DNA of 64,000 bases from Acuticoccus sp965213555 (GTDB taxonomy: Bacteria > Pseudomonadota > Alphaproteobacteria > Rhizobiales > Amorphaceae), in the NCBI RefSeq assembly GCF_965213555.1, contig NZ_OZ243890.1:2170001-2234000 (forward strand), read 5' to 3'. Both the position numbers and the translations under genes were made by a program. Shown piece after piece: positions 8,566 through 17,251 of the stretch; positions within the stretch are counted from its first letter, which is position 1, and each line of letters opens with the position of its first letter. Below the pieces are notes generated by a model. That model did no database searches and was not told the DNA's origin. It saw only the letters and a list, made by a program, of their open reading frames with translations.

Positions 8566-11409
8566 ATGCTCGGCACCCTGACCAAACGCATCTTCGGCTC
8601 GGCGAACGACCGCCGCATCAAGGGCTACCGCACCCGTGTGGAGGCGATCAACGCCGTCGAGCCCGAATACGAGCGGCTGAGCGACGCGGACCTTAGGGCA
8701 AAGACCGCTGCGCTGCGCGCCGAGCTCGCCGCAGGCAAGTCCCTCGACGACCTTCTGGTGCCGGCCTTCGCGACCGTGCGCGAGGCGGCCAAGCGCACCC
8801 TCGGGCAGCGCCACTTCGACGTCCAGCTCATCGGCGGCATGGTGTTGCACGAGGGGGGGATCGCCGAGATGAAGACGGGCGAGGGCAAGACCCTGGTCGC
8901 GACCCTCGCGGTCTACCTCAACGCGTTGGCCGGCCACGGCGTCCACGTCGTCACCGTGAACGACTACCTCGCCCAGCGCGACTCCGAGTGGATGGGGCAG
9001 ATCTACCGCTTCCTCGGCATGGAGGTCGGCGTCATCGTACACGGCAGGTCGGACGCCGAGCGCCGCGCCGCCTACGCCGCCGACATCACCTACGGCACCA
9101 ACAACGAGTATGGCTTCGACTACCTGCGCGACAACCTGAAGTACGACCTGCGCGCGATGGCCCAGCGCGGTCACAACTTCGCGATCGTGGACGAGGTCGA
9201 CTCCATCCTGATCGACGAGGCGCGCACGCCGCTCATCATCTCCGGGCCCCTCGAGGACCGCTCCGAGTTCTACAACACCGTCGACACCTTCATCCCGCGG
9301 CTCGCGCCCGAAGATTACGAGGTCGACGAGAAGATGCGCACCGCCACCTTCACCGAGGCCGGCAACGAGAAGCTCGAGGAGCTCCTTCGCGCTGCGGACC
9401 TCCTGAAGGGGGAGACGCTTTACGACGTCGAGAACGTCTCCGTCGTCCACCACCTGCAGCAGGCGCTGCGCGCGCACCGGCTGTTCCAGCGCGACCGGGA
9501 CTACATCGTCAAGAACGGCGAGGTGATCATCATCGACGAGTTCACCGGCCGGATGATGCCCGGCCGGCGCTACGGCGAGGGCCTGCACCAGGCGCTGGAG
9601 GCCAAGGAGCACCAGCCGATCCAGCCGGAGAATCAGACGGTCGCGTCGATCACGTTCCAGAACTACTTCCGCATGTACGACAAGCTCGCCGGCATGACGG
9701 GTACGGCCGTGACCGAGGCGCAGGAGTTCATGGACATCTACAAGCTCGACGTCGTCTCGATCCCGACCAACGTCCCGGTCAAGCGCGTTGATGAGGACGA
9801 CCAAGTCTACCGCACGCAGGCCGAGAAGTTCGACGCCATCGTCGAGCTGATCCGCGAGGCGCACGGCAAGGGGCAGCCGATCCTCGTCGGCACGACGTCC
9901 ATCGAGAAGTCCGAGGCGCTCGCCGAGCGGCTGAAGAGCGAGGGCTTCCGGCAGCGCGACGTGTCCGACTCCCAAGCCGCCGCGAGGATCGGCGAGACCG
10001 GCAAGGGCGGCAAGCCGACGTTCCAGGTGCTCAACGCCCGCTTCCACGAGCAGGAGGCGAAGATCATCTCCCAGGCCGGCGTGCCCGGTGCGATCACCAT
10101 CGCGACGAACATGGCCGGACGCGGCACCGACATCCAGCTCGGCGGCAACCCGGACATCCTCATCGCGGAGGAGCTCGGCCCGCGGGACGCCCAGGGCAGC
10201 GACGACCCGGACCGTGCCGGCAAGGAGGCTGCGATCCGCCAGCGCGTCGCCGAGCTGAAGGCCAAGGCGCTGGGGGCTGGCGGCCTCTTCGTCCTTGCTA
10301 CCGAGCGGCACGAGTCCCGGCGCATCGACAACCAGCTCCGCGGCCGCTCCGGCCGCCAAGGCGACCCGGGACGCTCGCGCTTCTACCTGTCGCTGCAGGA
10401 CGACCTCATGCGCATCTTCGGGTCGGAGCGCATGGACGGGATGCTGCGCCGCCTCGGCCTCGAGGAGGGCGAGGCCATCGTCCACCCGTGGATCAACCGA
10501 GCGCTCGAGAAGGCGCAGCAGAAGGTCGAGGCGCGCAACTTCGACCAGCGCAAGAACGTCCTCAAGTACGACGACGTGATGAACGACCAGCGCAAGGTGA
10601 TCTTCGAGCAGCGTCGCGAGCTGATGCAGGACGAGGAGGTGCGCTCGACGATCAACGAGATGCGCCACGACGTCGTCGACGTCATCGTCGCCAAGCACAT
10701 CCCCGAGAAGGCCTACCCCGAACAGTGGGACACCGAGGGCCTGCACGAGGAGGTGCAGAAGATCCTCGGCATCGACGCGCGGGTTAGGGACTGGGCGAAC
10801 GAGGAGGGGATCGCCGACCAGGAGATTCGCGAGCGCCTCAAGCAGGCGGCGGACGAGGCGGCGGCGAGGAAGGTCGCCAAGTACGGCTCGGACATGTGGC
10901 GGCAGGTGGAGAAGTCCGTCCTCCTGCAGACCCTCGACCACCTGTGGCGCGAGCACATCGCGACGCTCGACCACCTGCGCTCCGTCGTCGGCTTCCGTGG
11001 CTACGCCCAGCGCGATCCGCTCAACGAGTACAAGACCGAGGCGTTCGCGCTGTTCGAGGCGATGCTCGTCGAGCTGCGCAGCGCGGTCACCGGGCAGCTC
11101 ATGCACCTCGAGATCCAGGTGCAGGCGCCGCCGCAGCTTCCCGAGGACCCCACGGGGGACTACGACCTGCACCACATCGACCCGCTGACCGGCGAGGACG
11201 AGGAGGGTGGCGGCGAGCTCGAGTACGCCGGCGCCGGCGCGCCAACGGACGGCGAGGTCGCCGAGGCCCGTGCGCCGCGCAGCCTGCGCAAGGCCGGCGT
11301 CGAGCGGTCCGCTGCGGACCCGTCCACGTGGGGCAAGGTGAGCCGCAACGAGACGTGTCCCTGCGGCTCGGGCAAGAAGTACAAGCACTGCCACGGTCGG
11401 CCCACCTGA
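8566..11409 (+). CDS. secA: Preprotein translocase ATPase SecA
   Basis: 947-residue motor of the Sec pathway that drives unfolded preproteins through SecYEG by ATP hydrolysis, at the cytoplasmic face of the inner membrane. Walker A is MKTGEGKTL near residue 104 and the Walker B/DEVD box is VDEVDSILIDEAR near residue 210. GGLFVLATERHESRRIDNQLRGRSGRQGDPG is the second nucleotide-binding domain. The C-terminal CPCGSGKKYKHCHG (about residues 931-945) is an intact SEC-C zinc motif that binds SecB. GAGGA sits six bases before the ATG. Length is as expected for alphaproteobacteria. Confidence 0.98.
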   Translation: MLGTLTKRIFGSANDRRIKGYRTRVEAINAVEPEYERLSDADLRAKTAALRAELAAGKSLDDLLVPAFATVREAAKRTLGQRHFDVQLIGGMVLHEGGIAEMKTGEGKTLVATLAVYLNALAGHGVHVVTVNDYLAQRDSEWMGQIYRFLGMEVGVIVHGRSDAERRAAYAADITYGTNNEYGFDYLRDNLKYDLRAMAQRGHNFAIVDEVDSILIDEARTPLIISGPLEDRSEFYNTVDTFIPRLAPEDYEVDEKMRTATFTEAGNEKLEELLRAADLLKGETLYDVENVSVVHHLQQALRAHRLFQRDRDYIVKNGEVIIIDEFTGRMMPGRRYGEGLHQALEAKEHQPIQPENQTVASITFQNYFRMYDKLAGMTGTAVTEAQEFMDIYKLDVVSIPTNVPVKRVDEDDQVYRTQAEKFDAIVELIREAHGKGQPILVGTTSIEKSEALAERLKSEGFRQRDVSDSQAAARIGETGKGGKPTFQVLNARFHEQEAKIISQAGVPGAITIATNMAGRGTDIQLGGNPDILIAEELGPRDAQGSDDPDRAGKEAAIRQRVAELKAKALGAGGLFVLATERHESRRIDNQLRGRSGRQGDPGRSRFYLSLQDDLMRIFGSERMDGMLRRLGLEEGEAIVHPWINRALEKAQQKVEARNFDQRKNVLKYDDVMNDQRKVIFEQRRELMQDEEVRSTINEMRHDVVDVIVAKHIPEKAYPEQWDTEGLHEEVQKILGIDARVRDWANEEGIADQEIRERLKQAADEAAARKVAKYGSDMWRQVEKSVLLQTLDHLWREHIATLDHLRSVVGFRGYAQRDPLNEYKTEAFALFEAMLVELRSAVTGQLMHLEIQVQAPPQLPEDPTGDYDLHHIDPLTGEDEEGGGELEYAGAGAPTDGEVAEARAPRSLRKAGVERSAADPSTWGKVSRNETCPCGSGKKYKHCHGRPT

Positions 11410-11421
11410 CGGGCTGAGCCC

Positions 11422-12681
11422 ATGGCCCACGGTGCGCTGATCGGCGAGCTCGAGGAGTTCCTGGCCATCGGCGCGCTGGAGGACATGCCGGTCGAGGTGA
11501 TGCTGGCGGGGTTCTGCGAGCGGGCACGCGCCGGTGGGCTTCCCGTCGCGAGGGTGAGCGTCGCCTGGCGGCTGCTCGACCCGATCTACTACAGCCAGCA
11601 GACCGCCTGGCGGCTCGGCCATGGGATCAGCGTGGACCGGTTCCGGCACGGCGTCGGCGGCGCAAACGAAGCCTACCTGCGCTCGCCGCTGCGTCACGCG
11701 CTCGACCTCGACCTCGACGTGTTCCGACGCCGCATCGGCGAGCCGGCCGAGCGCGACGACTTCGGCGTGCTCGAGGACCTCGCCGCGGCGGGGCTGACCG
11801 ACTACGTGCTGTGCCTGGTCGGCTTCGGCGAGCGCCGCGACGGCCTCGTCGCCAAGGCGCCCGGCGCAGGCCTCATGGTCAGCTTTGCCACGGATGCTCC
11901 GCCGGGGTTCGCCGACGGCGAGGTCGCGGCGCTTCTGCGCCTGCGGTACATGCTGGCGCTCGCTGCCCGCACCGCGATGCTGCGTGCCGCCGGCGAGCAG
12001 CTCGTCTCCACCTACCTCGCTCGCTCGGCGGGTCGGCGCGTGCTGCAGGGGACGATGGTGCGCGGCGACGGCGAGCTCATCGACGCCGTCATCTGGTACG
12101 CCGACCTCCGTCGCTCCACCGAGCTTTGCGAGGCGCTGGGCGCACAGCCCTACATCGCGCTGCTCAACGCGTTCTTCGCGGCGACCGCCGGCCCCGTCGC
12201 GGACGCCGGCGGCGACGTCCTCGACTTCATCGGCGACGCGGTGCTCGCCATCTTCCCGATGAACGAGGACGGCTTCGCGCGGGGGCGGACCGCGACCGTC
12301 GCCGCGCTCGCTGCGCTCGAGGACTTCCGCGACGCCCACGCCGCGGCGCTCGGCGGTCCGCGCACGCTCGCCGACGTCGCGGGCATCGCCATCGACATCG
12401 GCACGGTCGTCTACGGCAACATCGGCATCCCCGAGCGGCTGACGTTCTCGGTCATCGGCTCCGCGGTGAACAAGGTGGCGCGCATCGAGCGCATGACGAA
12501 GGCGCTCGGCGAGGTGGTGCTGGTCACGAATGCGATCGCCTCGTCCAACCCCAGGATGTTCGCCGACCGCGGCACGCATGCCCTCGATGGCCTTGCTGCG
12601 CCGCAGCGGCTCTACGCCCTGCGCACCGACCTCCTCGCCGAGGTTGCCAGCGGTGCTCCAGCCTACGTCGGCGGGCCGTAG
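11422..12681 (+). CDS. Class III adenylate/guanylate cyclase
   Basis: 419-residue signalling enzyme predicted to make cyclic AMP (or possibly cGMP). The N-terminal half (about 1-200) has no recognised domain and may be a sensor. The C-terminal half is a class III cyclase catalytic domain: VIWYADLRRSTEL near residue 225 gives the first metal-binding Asp, DVLDFIGDAVLAIFP near 265 the second, and SVIGSAVNKVARIERMTKAL near 345 the transition-state region. No transmembrane segment is seen, so it is probably cytosolic. It starts 12 bases after secA and could be co-transcribed. Its stop overlaps the convergent ThiF/MoeB gene by 19 bases. Confidence 0.88.
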   Translation: MAHGALIGELEEFLAIGALEDMPVEVMLAGFCERARAGGLPVARVSVAWRLLDPIYYSQQTAWRLGHGISVDRFRHGVGGANEAYLRSPLRHALDLDLDVFRRRIGEPAERDDFGVLEDLAAAGLTDYVLCLVGFGERRDGLVAKAPGAGLMVSFATDAPPGFADGEVAALLRLRYMLALAARTAMLRAAGEQLVSTYLARSAGRRVLQGTMVRGDGELIDAVIWYADLRRSTELCEALGAQPYIALLNAFFAATAGPVADAGGDVLDFIGDAVLAIFPMNEDGFARGRTATVAALAALEDFRDAHAAALGGPRTLADVAGIAIDIGTVVYGNIGIPERLTFSVIGSAVNKVARIERMTKALGEVVLVTNAIASSNPRMFADRGTHALDGLAAPQRLYALRTDLLAEVASGAPAYVGGP

Positions 12682-13406
12682 GCGATCTCCTCGAAGCGCG
12701 CGTCCCGGGCATCGAACATGAGGAGGCGCCCGCGCAGCGGTTCCCCGATGCCGAGGAGGAGCTTGAGGACCTCGTTCGCCTGAAGGGTGCCGATCACGCC
12801 CGTGACCACGCCGAGGATGCCGAGGACGGCGCATTCGTCCTCCGCGGCGCCTTGGGTCGGGAAGAGATCGGTCAGCGCCGGCCAGCGCGTGCCGTCCGGA
12901 CGCGCTTCGTGGGGCGTCAGCGTCGTCACGTGGCCGGAGAACATGGAGACGGCGGCCGACACGAGGGGAACGCGCGCCCGCTCCGCAGCGTCGGCCACGG
13001 CGAGGCGCGTCGCGGCGTTGTCCGAGCCGTCCGCCACGACGTCGGACCCAGCGATGAGTCCCGCGGCGTTGGCCTCGGTGAGGCGAACGGCGCGTGGCTC
13101 GACGACGACGTCTGGGTTGAGCCGCGTCACCGCGTCGGCGGCGCTCTCCACCTTGGCGCGCCCGAGGTCGGGCGTGCCGTGGAGGACCTGTCGCTGCAGG
13201 TTGGACAGCGCGACGGTGTCGTCGTCGGCCACCCGGATCGTGCCGACGCCGGCCGCCGCGAGGTAGGCGATGACGGGCGAGCCGAGCCCGCCCGCGCCGA
13301 CCACCAGCACGCGGGCACGCCTTAGCCGCTGTTGCCCCGCGCCGCCGACGTCGGCGAGCACGAGGTGGCGGGCGTAGCGCTCGACCTCCTCCGGCGAGAA
13401 CGTCAC
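12663..13406 (-). CDS. HesA/MoeB/ThiF-family adenylyltransferase, zinc-cysteine-less variant
   Basis: 247-residue E1-like enzyme expected to adenylate the C-terminus of a sulfur-carrier protein (MoaD or ThiS). The ATP loop VLVVGAGGLGSPV (about residues 33-45), the DDDTVALSNLQRQ segment with Arg and the DGSDNAATR loop are intact. The two CxxC pairs that bind structural zinc in typical MoeB/ThiF are missing: WPALTDLFP stands where the first pair is expected, and the chain ends at FEEIAYGPPT before the second. The only cysteine in the region is in DECAVLG. The GTG start overlaps the dut stop by four bases. Whether it serves molybdopterin or thiamine synthesis cannot be told. Confidence 0.85.
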   Translation of the reverse strand: MTFSPEEVERYARHLVLADVGGAGQQRLRRARVLVVGAGGLGSPVIAYLAAAGVGTIRVADDDTVALSNLQRQVLHGTPDLGRAKVESAADAVTRLNPDVVVEPRAVRLTEANAAGLIAGSDVVADGSDNAATRLAVADAAERARVPLVSAAVSMFSGHVTTLTPHEARPDGTRWPALTDLFPTQGAAEDECAVLGILGVVTGVIGTLQANEVLKLLLGIGEPLRGRLLMFDARDARFEEIAYGPPT

Positions 13407-13840
13407 CGTCCGGTCGAGCCGAAGCCGCCGGCGCCGCGCGGCGTCGCATCGAGCGCGTCGGTCGCAACGAGCCGCACGCGGGTCACAGGAGCCACGACGA
13501 GCTGGGCGACCCGGTCGCCACGACGCACGGTGAACGCCTCCGGCGACAGGTTGACGAGGATCACGCTCACCTCGCCGCGATAGTCCGCGTCGATGGTGCC
13601 CGGCGTGTTCAGCACGGTGACACCATGTCGTGCCGCGAGCCCCGAGCGCGGCCGGACCTGCGCCTCCAGTCCGTCCGGCAGGGCGAGCGCGAGGCCCGTC
13701 GGCACCACGGTGCGCGACCAGGGCGCAAGGGTCACGGGCTCCGCGATCGCCGCCAGGAGGTCGAGTCCCGCCGCGCCCCCGCTGGCATAGGCCGGCGTCA
13801 GGCCCTCGCCGTGGGGCAGCAGGCGGTAGGGGACGTCCAT
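13403..13840 (-). CDS. dut: Deoxyuridine 5'-triphosphate nucleotidohydrolase (dUTPase)
   Basis: 145-residue trimeric dUTPase that hydrolyses dUTP to dUMP and pyrophosphate, keeping uracil out of DNA. All five family motifs are present: AGLDLLA, RPRSGLA, NTPGTIDADYRGEV with the catalytic Asp, RGDRVAQLVV, and the C-terminal RGAGGFGSTGR that closes over the substrate. I start at the ATG of MDVPYRLLPHG; an in-frame start 43 codons upstream would run into coaBC and adds no family sequence. It lies 53 bases after coaBC, and this coaBC-dut order is conserved in many bacteria. Confidence 0.96.
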   Translation of the reverse strand: MDVPYRLLPHGEGLTPAYASGGAAGLDLLAAIAEPVTLAPWSRTVVPTGLALALPDGLEAQVRPRSGLAARHGVTVLNTPGTIDADYRGEVSVILVNLSPEAFTVRRGDRVAQLVVAPVTRVRLVATDALDATPRGAGGFGSTGR

Positions 13841-13893
13841 GCCCCCAGCACTACCATCGGCGCGGCCCCACGGCATCCCACCGACGTGCTGCT

Positions 13894-15075
13894 TCAGTCC
13901 GAGCCGAGCGTGGCCGCGATGCGCTCGACGAGGCGCGCCGCGACCTCCGCCTTGCTGAGCCTTGGCCATGCCTCGACGCCGCGGGCGGTGACGAGGTGCA
14001 CCGCGTTCTGGTCGGTGCCGAACACGCCCTCAGACACGTCGTTGGCGACGATCCAGTCGCAGCCCTTGCGCACCAGCTTGTCGCGCGCGTAGGCGACGAC
14101 GTTCTGCGTCTCCGCCGCGAAGCCGACGACGAGGCGGGGGCGGTTCGTCGCTCGGCACACCGTGGCGAGGATGTCCGGGTTCTCGGTCAAGGTCAGCGTC
14201 GGCGGGCCGTCCGCCTTCTTCATCTTTTGCGCAGCGGCTTCCACGCGGAAGTCGGCCACGGCGGCGGCCATCACCGCCGCGTCGGCGGGCAGCGCGGCCT
14301 CCACCGCGGCGAGCATCTCGCGCGCCGTCTCCACCTTGCGAACGTCGACGCCCTTGGGCGGGGCGATCGTCACCGGCCCTGTCACCAGGGTGACGCGCGC
14401 CCCGGCCGCGGCGAGCGCGCCGGCGATGGCGTGGCCCTGGCGGCCGGACGAGCGGTTGGCGATGTAGCGCACCGGGTCGATGGGCTCGTGCGTCGGCCCG
14501 CTCGTCACGATCACGTGACGTCCGGCAAGGGGCCGCGCTGGGGCGAGCAGCGCCTCGATCGCCGCGAGGATCGCCTCGCTCGAGGCCAGTCGGCCGACGC
14601 CGGCCTCGTTGCGCTCGGCCATCTCGCCGGCCTCGGGTCCGACGAAGGCGACGCCGTCCTCCTCGAGACGGGCGACGTTGCGCGCGGTCGCTGGGTGCGC
14701 CCACATGAACGGGTTCATCGCGGGCGCGACGAGCACCGGCGCCCCGGTCGCAAGCAGCGCCGCGGTCGCGAGCTCGTCCGCGCGTCCAGCGGCCATGCGC
14801 GCCAGGATGTCGGCGCTCGCCGGGGCGACAAGGACGAGGTCGGCGGTGCGGGCGAGGCGGATGTGGCCGATCTCGCGTTCGCGGTCGAGGTCGAAGAGGT
14901 CGGTGAGCACCGGCGCGTTGGACAGCGCGCCGACCGACAGGGGGGTGACGAAGCGCGCGCCCGCCTCGGTGAGGATCGCCGGGGTCTCATGGCCGCGCTC
15001 GCGCAGGCGACGGACGAGGTCGAGGACCTTGTAGGCCGCGATCCCCCCGGCGATGACGAGGAGGACGCGCGCCAT
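13894..15075 (-). CDS. coaBC: Bifunctional phosphopantothenoylcysteine decarboxylase / phosphopantothenate--cysteine ligase
   Basis: 393-residue bifunctional coenzyme A biosynthesis enzyme. The N-terminal flavoprotein half (CoaC, about 1-180) has GGIAAYKVLDLVRRL, the catalytic His region GALSNAP and PAMNPFMW. The C-terminal half (CoaB) has VIVTSGPTHEPIDPVRYIANRSSGRQG and the AAVADFR and K-x-K-K region. In the CoaC substrate flap, where E. coli has an ACG with the reducing cysteine, this protein reads GEMAERNEAGVGRL and so lacks that cysteine. I believe related alphaproteobacterial proteins share this, but could not check. Confidence 0.95.
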   Translation of the reverse strand: MARVLLVIAGGIAAYKVLDLVRRLRERGHETPAILTEAGARFVTPLSVGALSNAPVLTDLFDLDREREIGHIRLARTADLVLVAPASADILARMAAGRADELATAALLATGAPVLVAPAMNPFMWAHPATARNVARLEEDGVAFVGPEAGEMAERNEAGVGRLASSEAILAAIEALLAPARPLAGRHVIVTSGPTHEPIDPVRYIANRSSGRQGHAIAGALAAAGARVTLVTGPVTIAPPKGVDVRKVETAREMLAAVEAALPADAAVMAAAVADFRVEAAAQKMKKADGPPTLTLTENPDILATVCRATNRPRLVVGFAAETQNVVAYARDKLVRKGCDWIVANDVSEGVFGTDQNAVHLVTARGVEAWPRLSKAEVAARLVERIAATLGSD

Positions 15076-15084
15076 CCCCAGCCG

Positions 15085-16266
15085 TCAGAACGAGGGAGGG
15101 AACTTCGACGGCGCCTCGGACACGACGGTCGATGCGCCGTCCGCGCCCACCTCGTAGACGGCGAGGCCACGCTCGGAGAGGCCGTCCCGCGTCAGGCGGA
15201 AGATGCCGTCGACGCCGAGGAAGCCGTCGCTCGTCTGGAGCGATGCCGGTCGGAAGGCTCCGGCGCCGCGCGCGCCGACGAGGCCGTTGGCGAGCAGCGT
15301 CGCGTCGTAGACCAGCGAGGCCGTGCGCGGCGGCGGCGCCTGGTAGGCCGTGCGATAGCGCTCGGCGAACCCATCGAAGCCGCTGCCCGCAGCGCCTGGA
15401 TACCAGGCGCCGACGAGTTCGGGCTCGGCGACGACGGCGCGGTTGTCCCATTGACCGCTGCCCAGAAGGCGCGCCTCGATGCCTGCCGCGGCGAGCGCAC
15501 GCGCGGCCTCCGCCGGGTCGTCGCCGCCGTTCGGCACGAACACCGCGGCGGCTGCGCCGCGCCCGGCGAGCGCCTGCGCCGCCGACGCCACGTCGTCGGG
15601 GGCGTAGCGCTCCAGCGCGACGACGCGGCCCCCGGCCGAGGCCACCGCCTCGCGCAGCGCAGCCTCCATGACGAGGCCGTAGCCGTTGTCCGGCACGAGG
15701 CCGGCGAACGTCGTAACGCCGCGCTCGGCCGCGAAGCCGACGATGCGCGTGGCGTCCTGCTTGGGCAGGAAGGACAGGAGGTACGTGCCGCGTCCGGCGA
15801 CGCTGGAGTCGGTGGAGAACGCCACCACCGGCACCCCGGCGGCACGCGCCGGCCCCACGACGCCGGAGACCGCCGGCGCGAACACGGGGCCGAGGATGAG
15901 CTGCGCCCCCTCCGCGATGGCGGCCTCCGCCGCGACTTGGGCGACGTCGGTCTCCCCTGCGGTGTCGCGGACGACGACGCGGATGTTGTCGGTGGCGACC
16001 TCGTTCATCGCGAGCTCGGCCGCGTTCTGGAAGGACTGGGCGAGCTGCGATGCGCTGCCTCCAGCGCTGAGGGGCAAGAGCATCGCCACGGTGACCGAAC
16101 CGTCGCCGATGACACGCAGGTTCTGCGCCGACGGGTCCTCGCCCTGCGTGGCCAACACGTCCGGCGTGGGCGCTCCGCCGTCGCCGTAGCCGAAGCAGCC
16201 GGCGAGCGCCGTCAGCCCCACGAAGAGGGCGCTGCGCTGTAGAACCTTGGCGATCACCTTGTGCAC
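15085..16266 (-). CDS. LpoA-type penicillin-binding protein activator, lipoprotein
   Basis: 393-residue lipoprotein with a Peripla_BP_6 fold. The lipobox LTALAGC places the lipidated cysteine at residue 24 if translation begins at the GTG preceded by AGAGGA seven bases upstream; an ATG 18 bases further upstream is possible but has no ribosome-binding site. Mature sequence shows the ligand-binding fold: VAMLLPLSAGGSASQLAQSFQNAAELAM, LILGPVFAPAVSGVVGPARAAGVPVVAFS and DGFLGVDGIFRLTRDG. In E. coli lpoA is likewise divergent from rsmI, which supports a PBP-activator role over an amino-acid transporter-binding role. Confidence 0.8.
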   Translation of the reverse strand: MHKVIAKVLQRSALFVGLTALAGCFGYGDGGAPTPDVLATQGEDPSAQNLRVIGDGSVTVAMLLPLSAGGSASQLAQSFQNAAELAMNEVATDNIRVVVRDTAGETDVAQVAAEAAIAEGAQLILGPVFAPAVSGVVGPARAAGVPVVAFSTDSSVAGRGTYLLSFLPKQDATRIVGFAAERGVTTFAGLVPDNGYGLVMEAALREAVASAGGRVVALERYAPDDVASAAQALAGRGAAAAVFVPNGGDDPAEAARALAAAGIEARLLGSGQWDNRAVVAEPELVGAWYPGAAGSGFDGFAERYRTAYQAPPPRTASLVYDATLLANGLVGARGAGAFRPASLQTSDGFLGVDGIFRLTRDGLSERGLAVYEVGADGASTVVSEAPSKFPPSF

Positions 16267-16315
16267 GGGCGCATCCTCTACCATTGATGCGTCCGCGTTC
16301 AAGCGGGGAGCGGAC

Positions 16316-17194
16316 GTGCCGCACCGACGCTTCACGGTGGACGGACTCGCGCTGACGGCGGAGCCCGCCGCGGCGGGGCTCCACGTCGTCGCGACGCCCA
16401 TCGGCAACCTCGGCGACATCACGCTGCGGGCGGTGCGCACGCTCGCCGGCGTCGACGCGGTGGCGGCGGAGGACACGCGCCACACCTGGCGCCTCCTGTC
16501 GCACTACGGCATCGAGGCGACGATGCTGCGCTACGACGAGCACGGGGCGGCGGCGCGGCGGCCAAGGATCCTCGCCCGGCTCGAGGCCGGCGGGTCCATC
16601 GCGCTCGTCAGCGACGCCGGCACACCGCTCGTGTCCGACCCGGGCTACCGCCTGGTGCGCGAGGCGCGCGAGGCCGGGATCGCGGTCCACGCCGTGCCGG
16701 GGCCGTCGGCGCCCGTCGCCGCGCTGTCGGTGGCCGGGCTGCCGACGGACGCGTTCCTGTTCGCGGGCTTCCTGCCGGCCAAGTCCGGGGCGCGGCGCTC
16801 GCGGCTCGCCGAGCTCGCGGCGGTGCCGGCGACGCTCGCCCTGTTCGAGGCGCCGCACCGCCTCGCCGAGGCGCTCGCCGACTGCGCCGCGACGCTCGGA
16901 GGGGAGCGCGAGGCGGCGGTGGCGCGGGAGCTCACCAAGCGCTTCGAGACGGTGGTGCGCGGCTCCCTCGCCGAGCTCGCCGCGCGCTACGCCGACGACC
17001 CGGCCCGCGGCGAGGTGGTGATCCTCGTCGCGCCGCTCGCCGGACCGGCGCCGGTGGAGGAGACGGACGTCGACGCTCTCCTCGTGGCGGCCCTCGCCCG
17101 GCTCCCCGCGAGCGCCGCAGCTGCCGAGGTCTCCAAAGCGACCGGCCTCAACCGGCGCGAGCTCTACCGCAGGGCACTCGGCCTAAAGGCGTGA
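16316..17194 (+). CDS. rsmI: 16S rRNA 2'-O-ribose C1402 methyltransferase RsmI
   Basis: 292-residue methyltransferase that adds a 2'-O-methyl group to C1402 of 16S rRNA. The tetrapyrrole-methylase fold signature LHVVATPIGNLGDITLRAVRTL is near residue 22, followed by AEDTRHTWRLLSHYGI, VSDAGTPLVSDPGYRLV and VHAVPGPSAPVAALSVAGLP. I chose the GTG five bases after GGGGAGCGGAC's GGAG rather than an ATG 69 bases upstream, whose frame overlaps the divergent lipoprotein gene. The yraN gene that often follows rsmI is absent; gshB comes 57 bases later. Confidence 0.94.
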   Translation: MPHRRFTVDGLALTAEPAAAGLHVVATPIGNLGDITLRAVRTLAGVDAVAAEDTRHTWRLLSHYGIEATMLRYDEHGAAARRPRILARLEAGGSIALVSDAGTPLVSDPGYRLVREAREAGIAVHAVPGPSAPVAALSVAGLPTDAFLFAGFLPAKSGARRSRLAELAAVPATLALFEAPHRLAEALADCAATLGGEREAAVARELTKRFETVVRGSLAELAARYADDPARGEVVILVAPLAGPAPVEETDVDALLVAALARLPASAAAAEVSKATGLNRRELYRRALGLKA

Positions 17195-17251
17195 GCGCCT
17201 TGCCAAAGCCGTCCGACCCGGCGCAGTTGGGACCGGCGCAGGAGGTCGGCA

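Noticed and set aside
8410..13467. A 1685-codon open frame on the reverse strand
   Set aside because: It is antisense to secA and the cyclase gene; low-complexity Arg/Val/Asp/Leu-rich translation typical of a shadow frame in GC-rich DNA.
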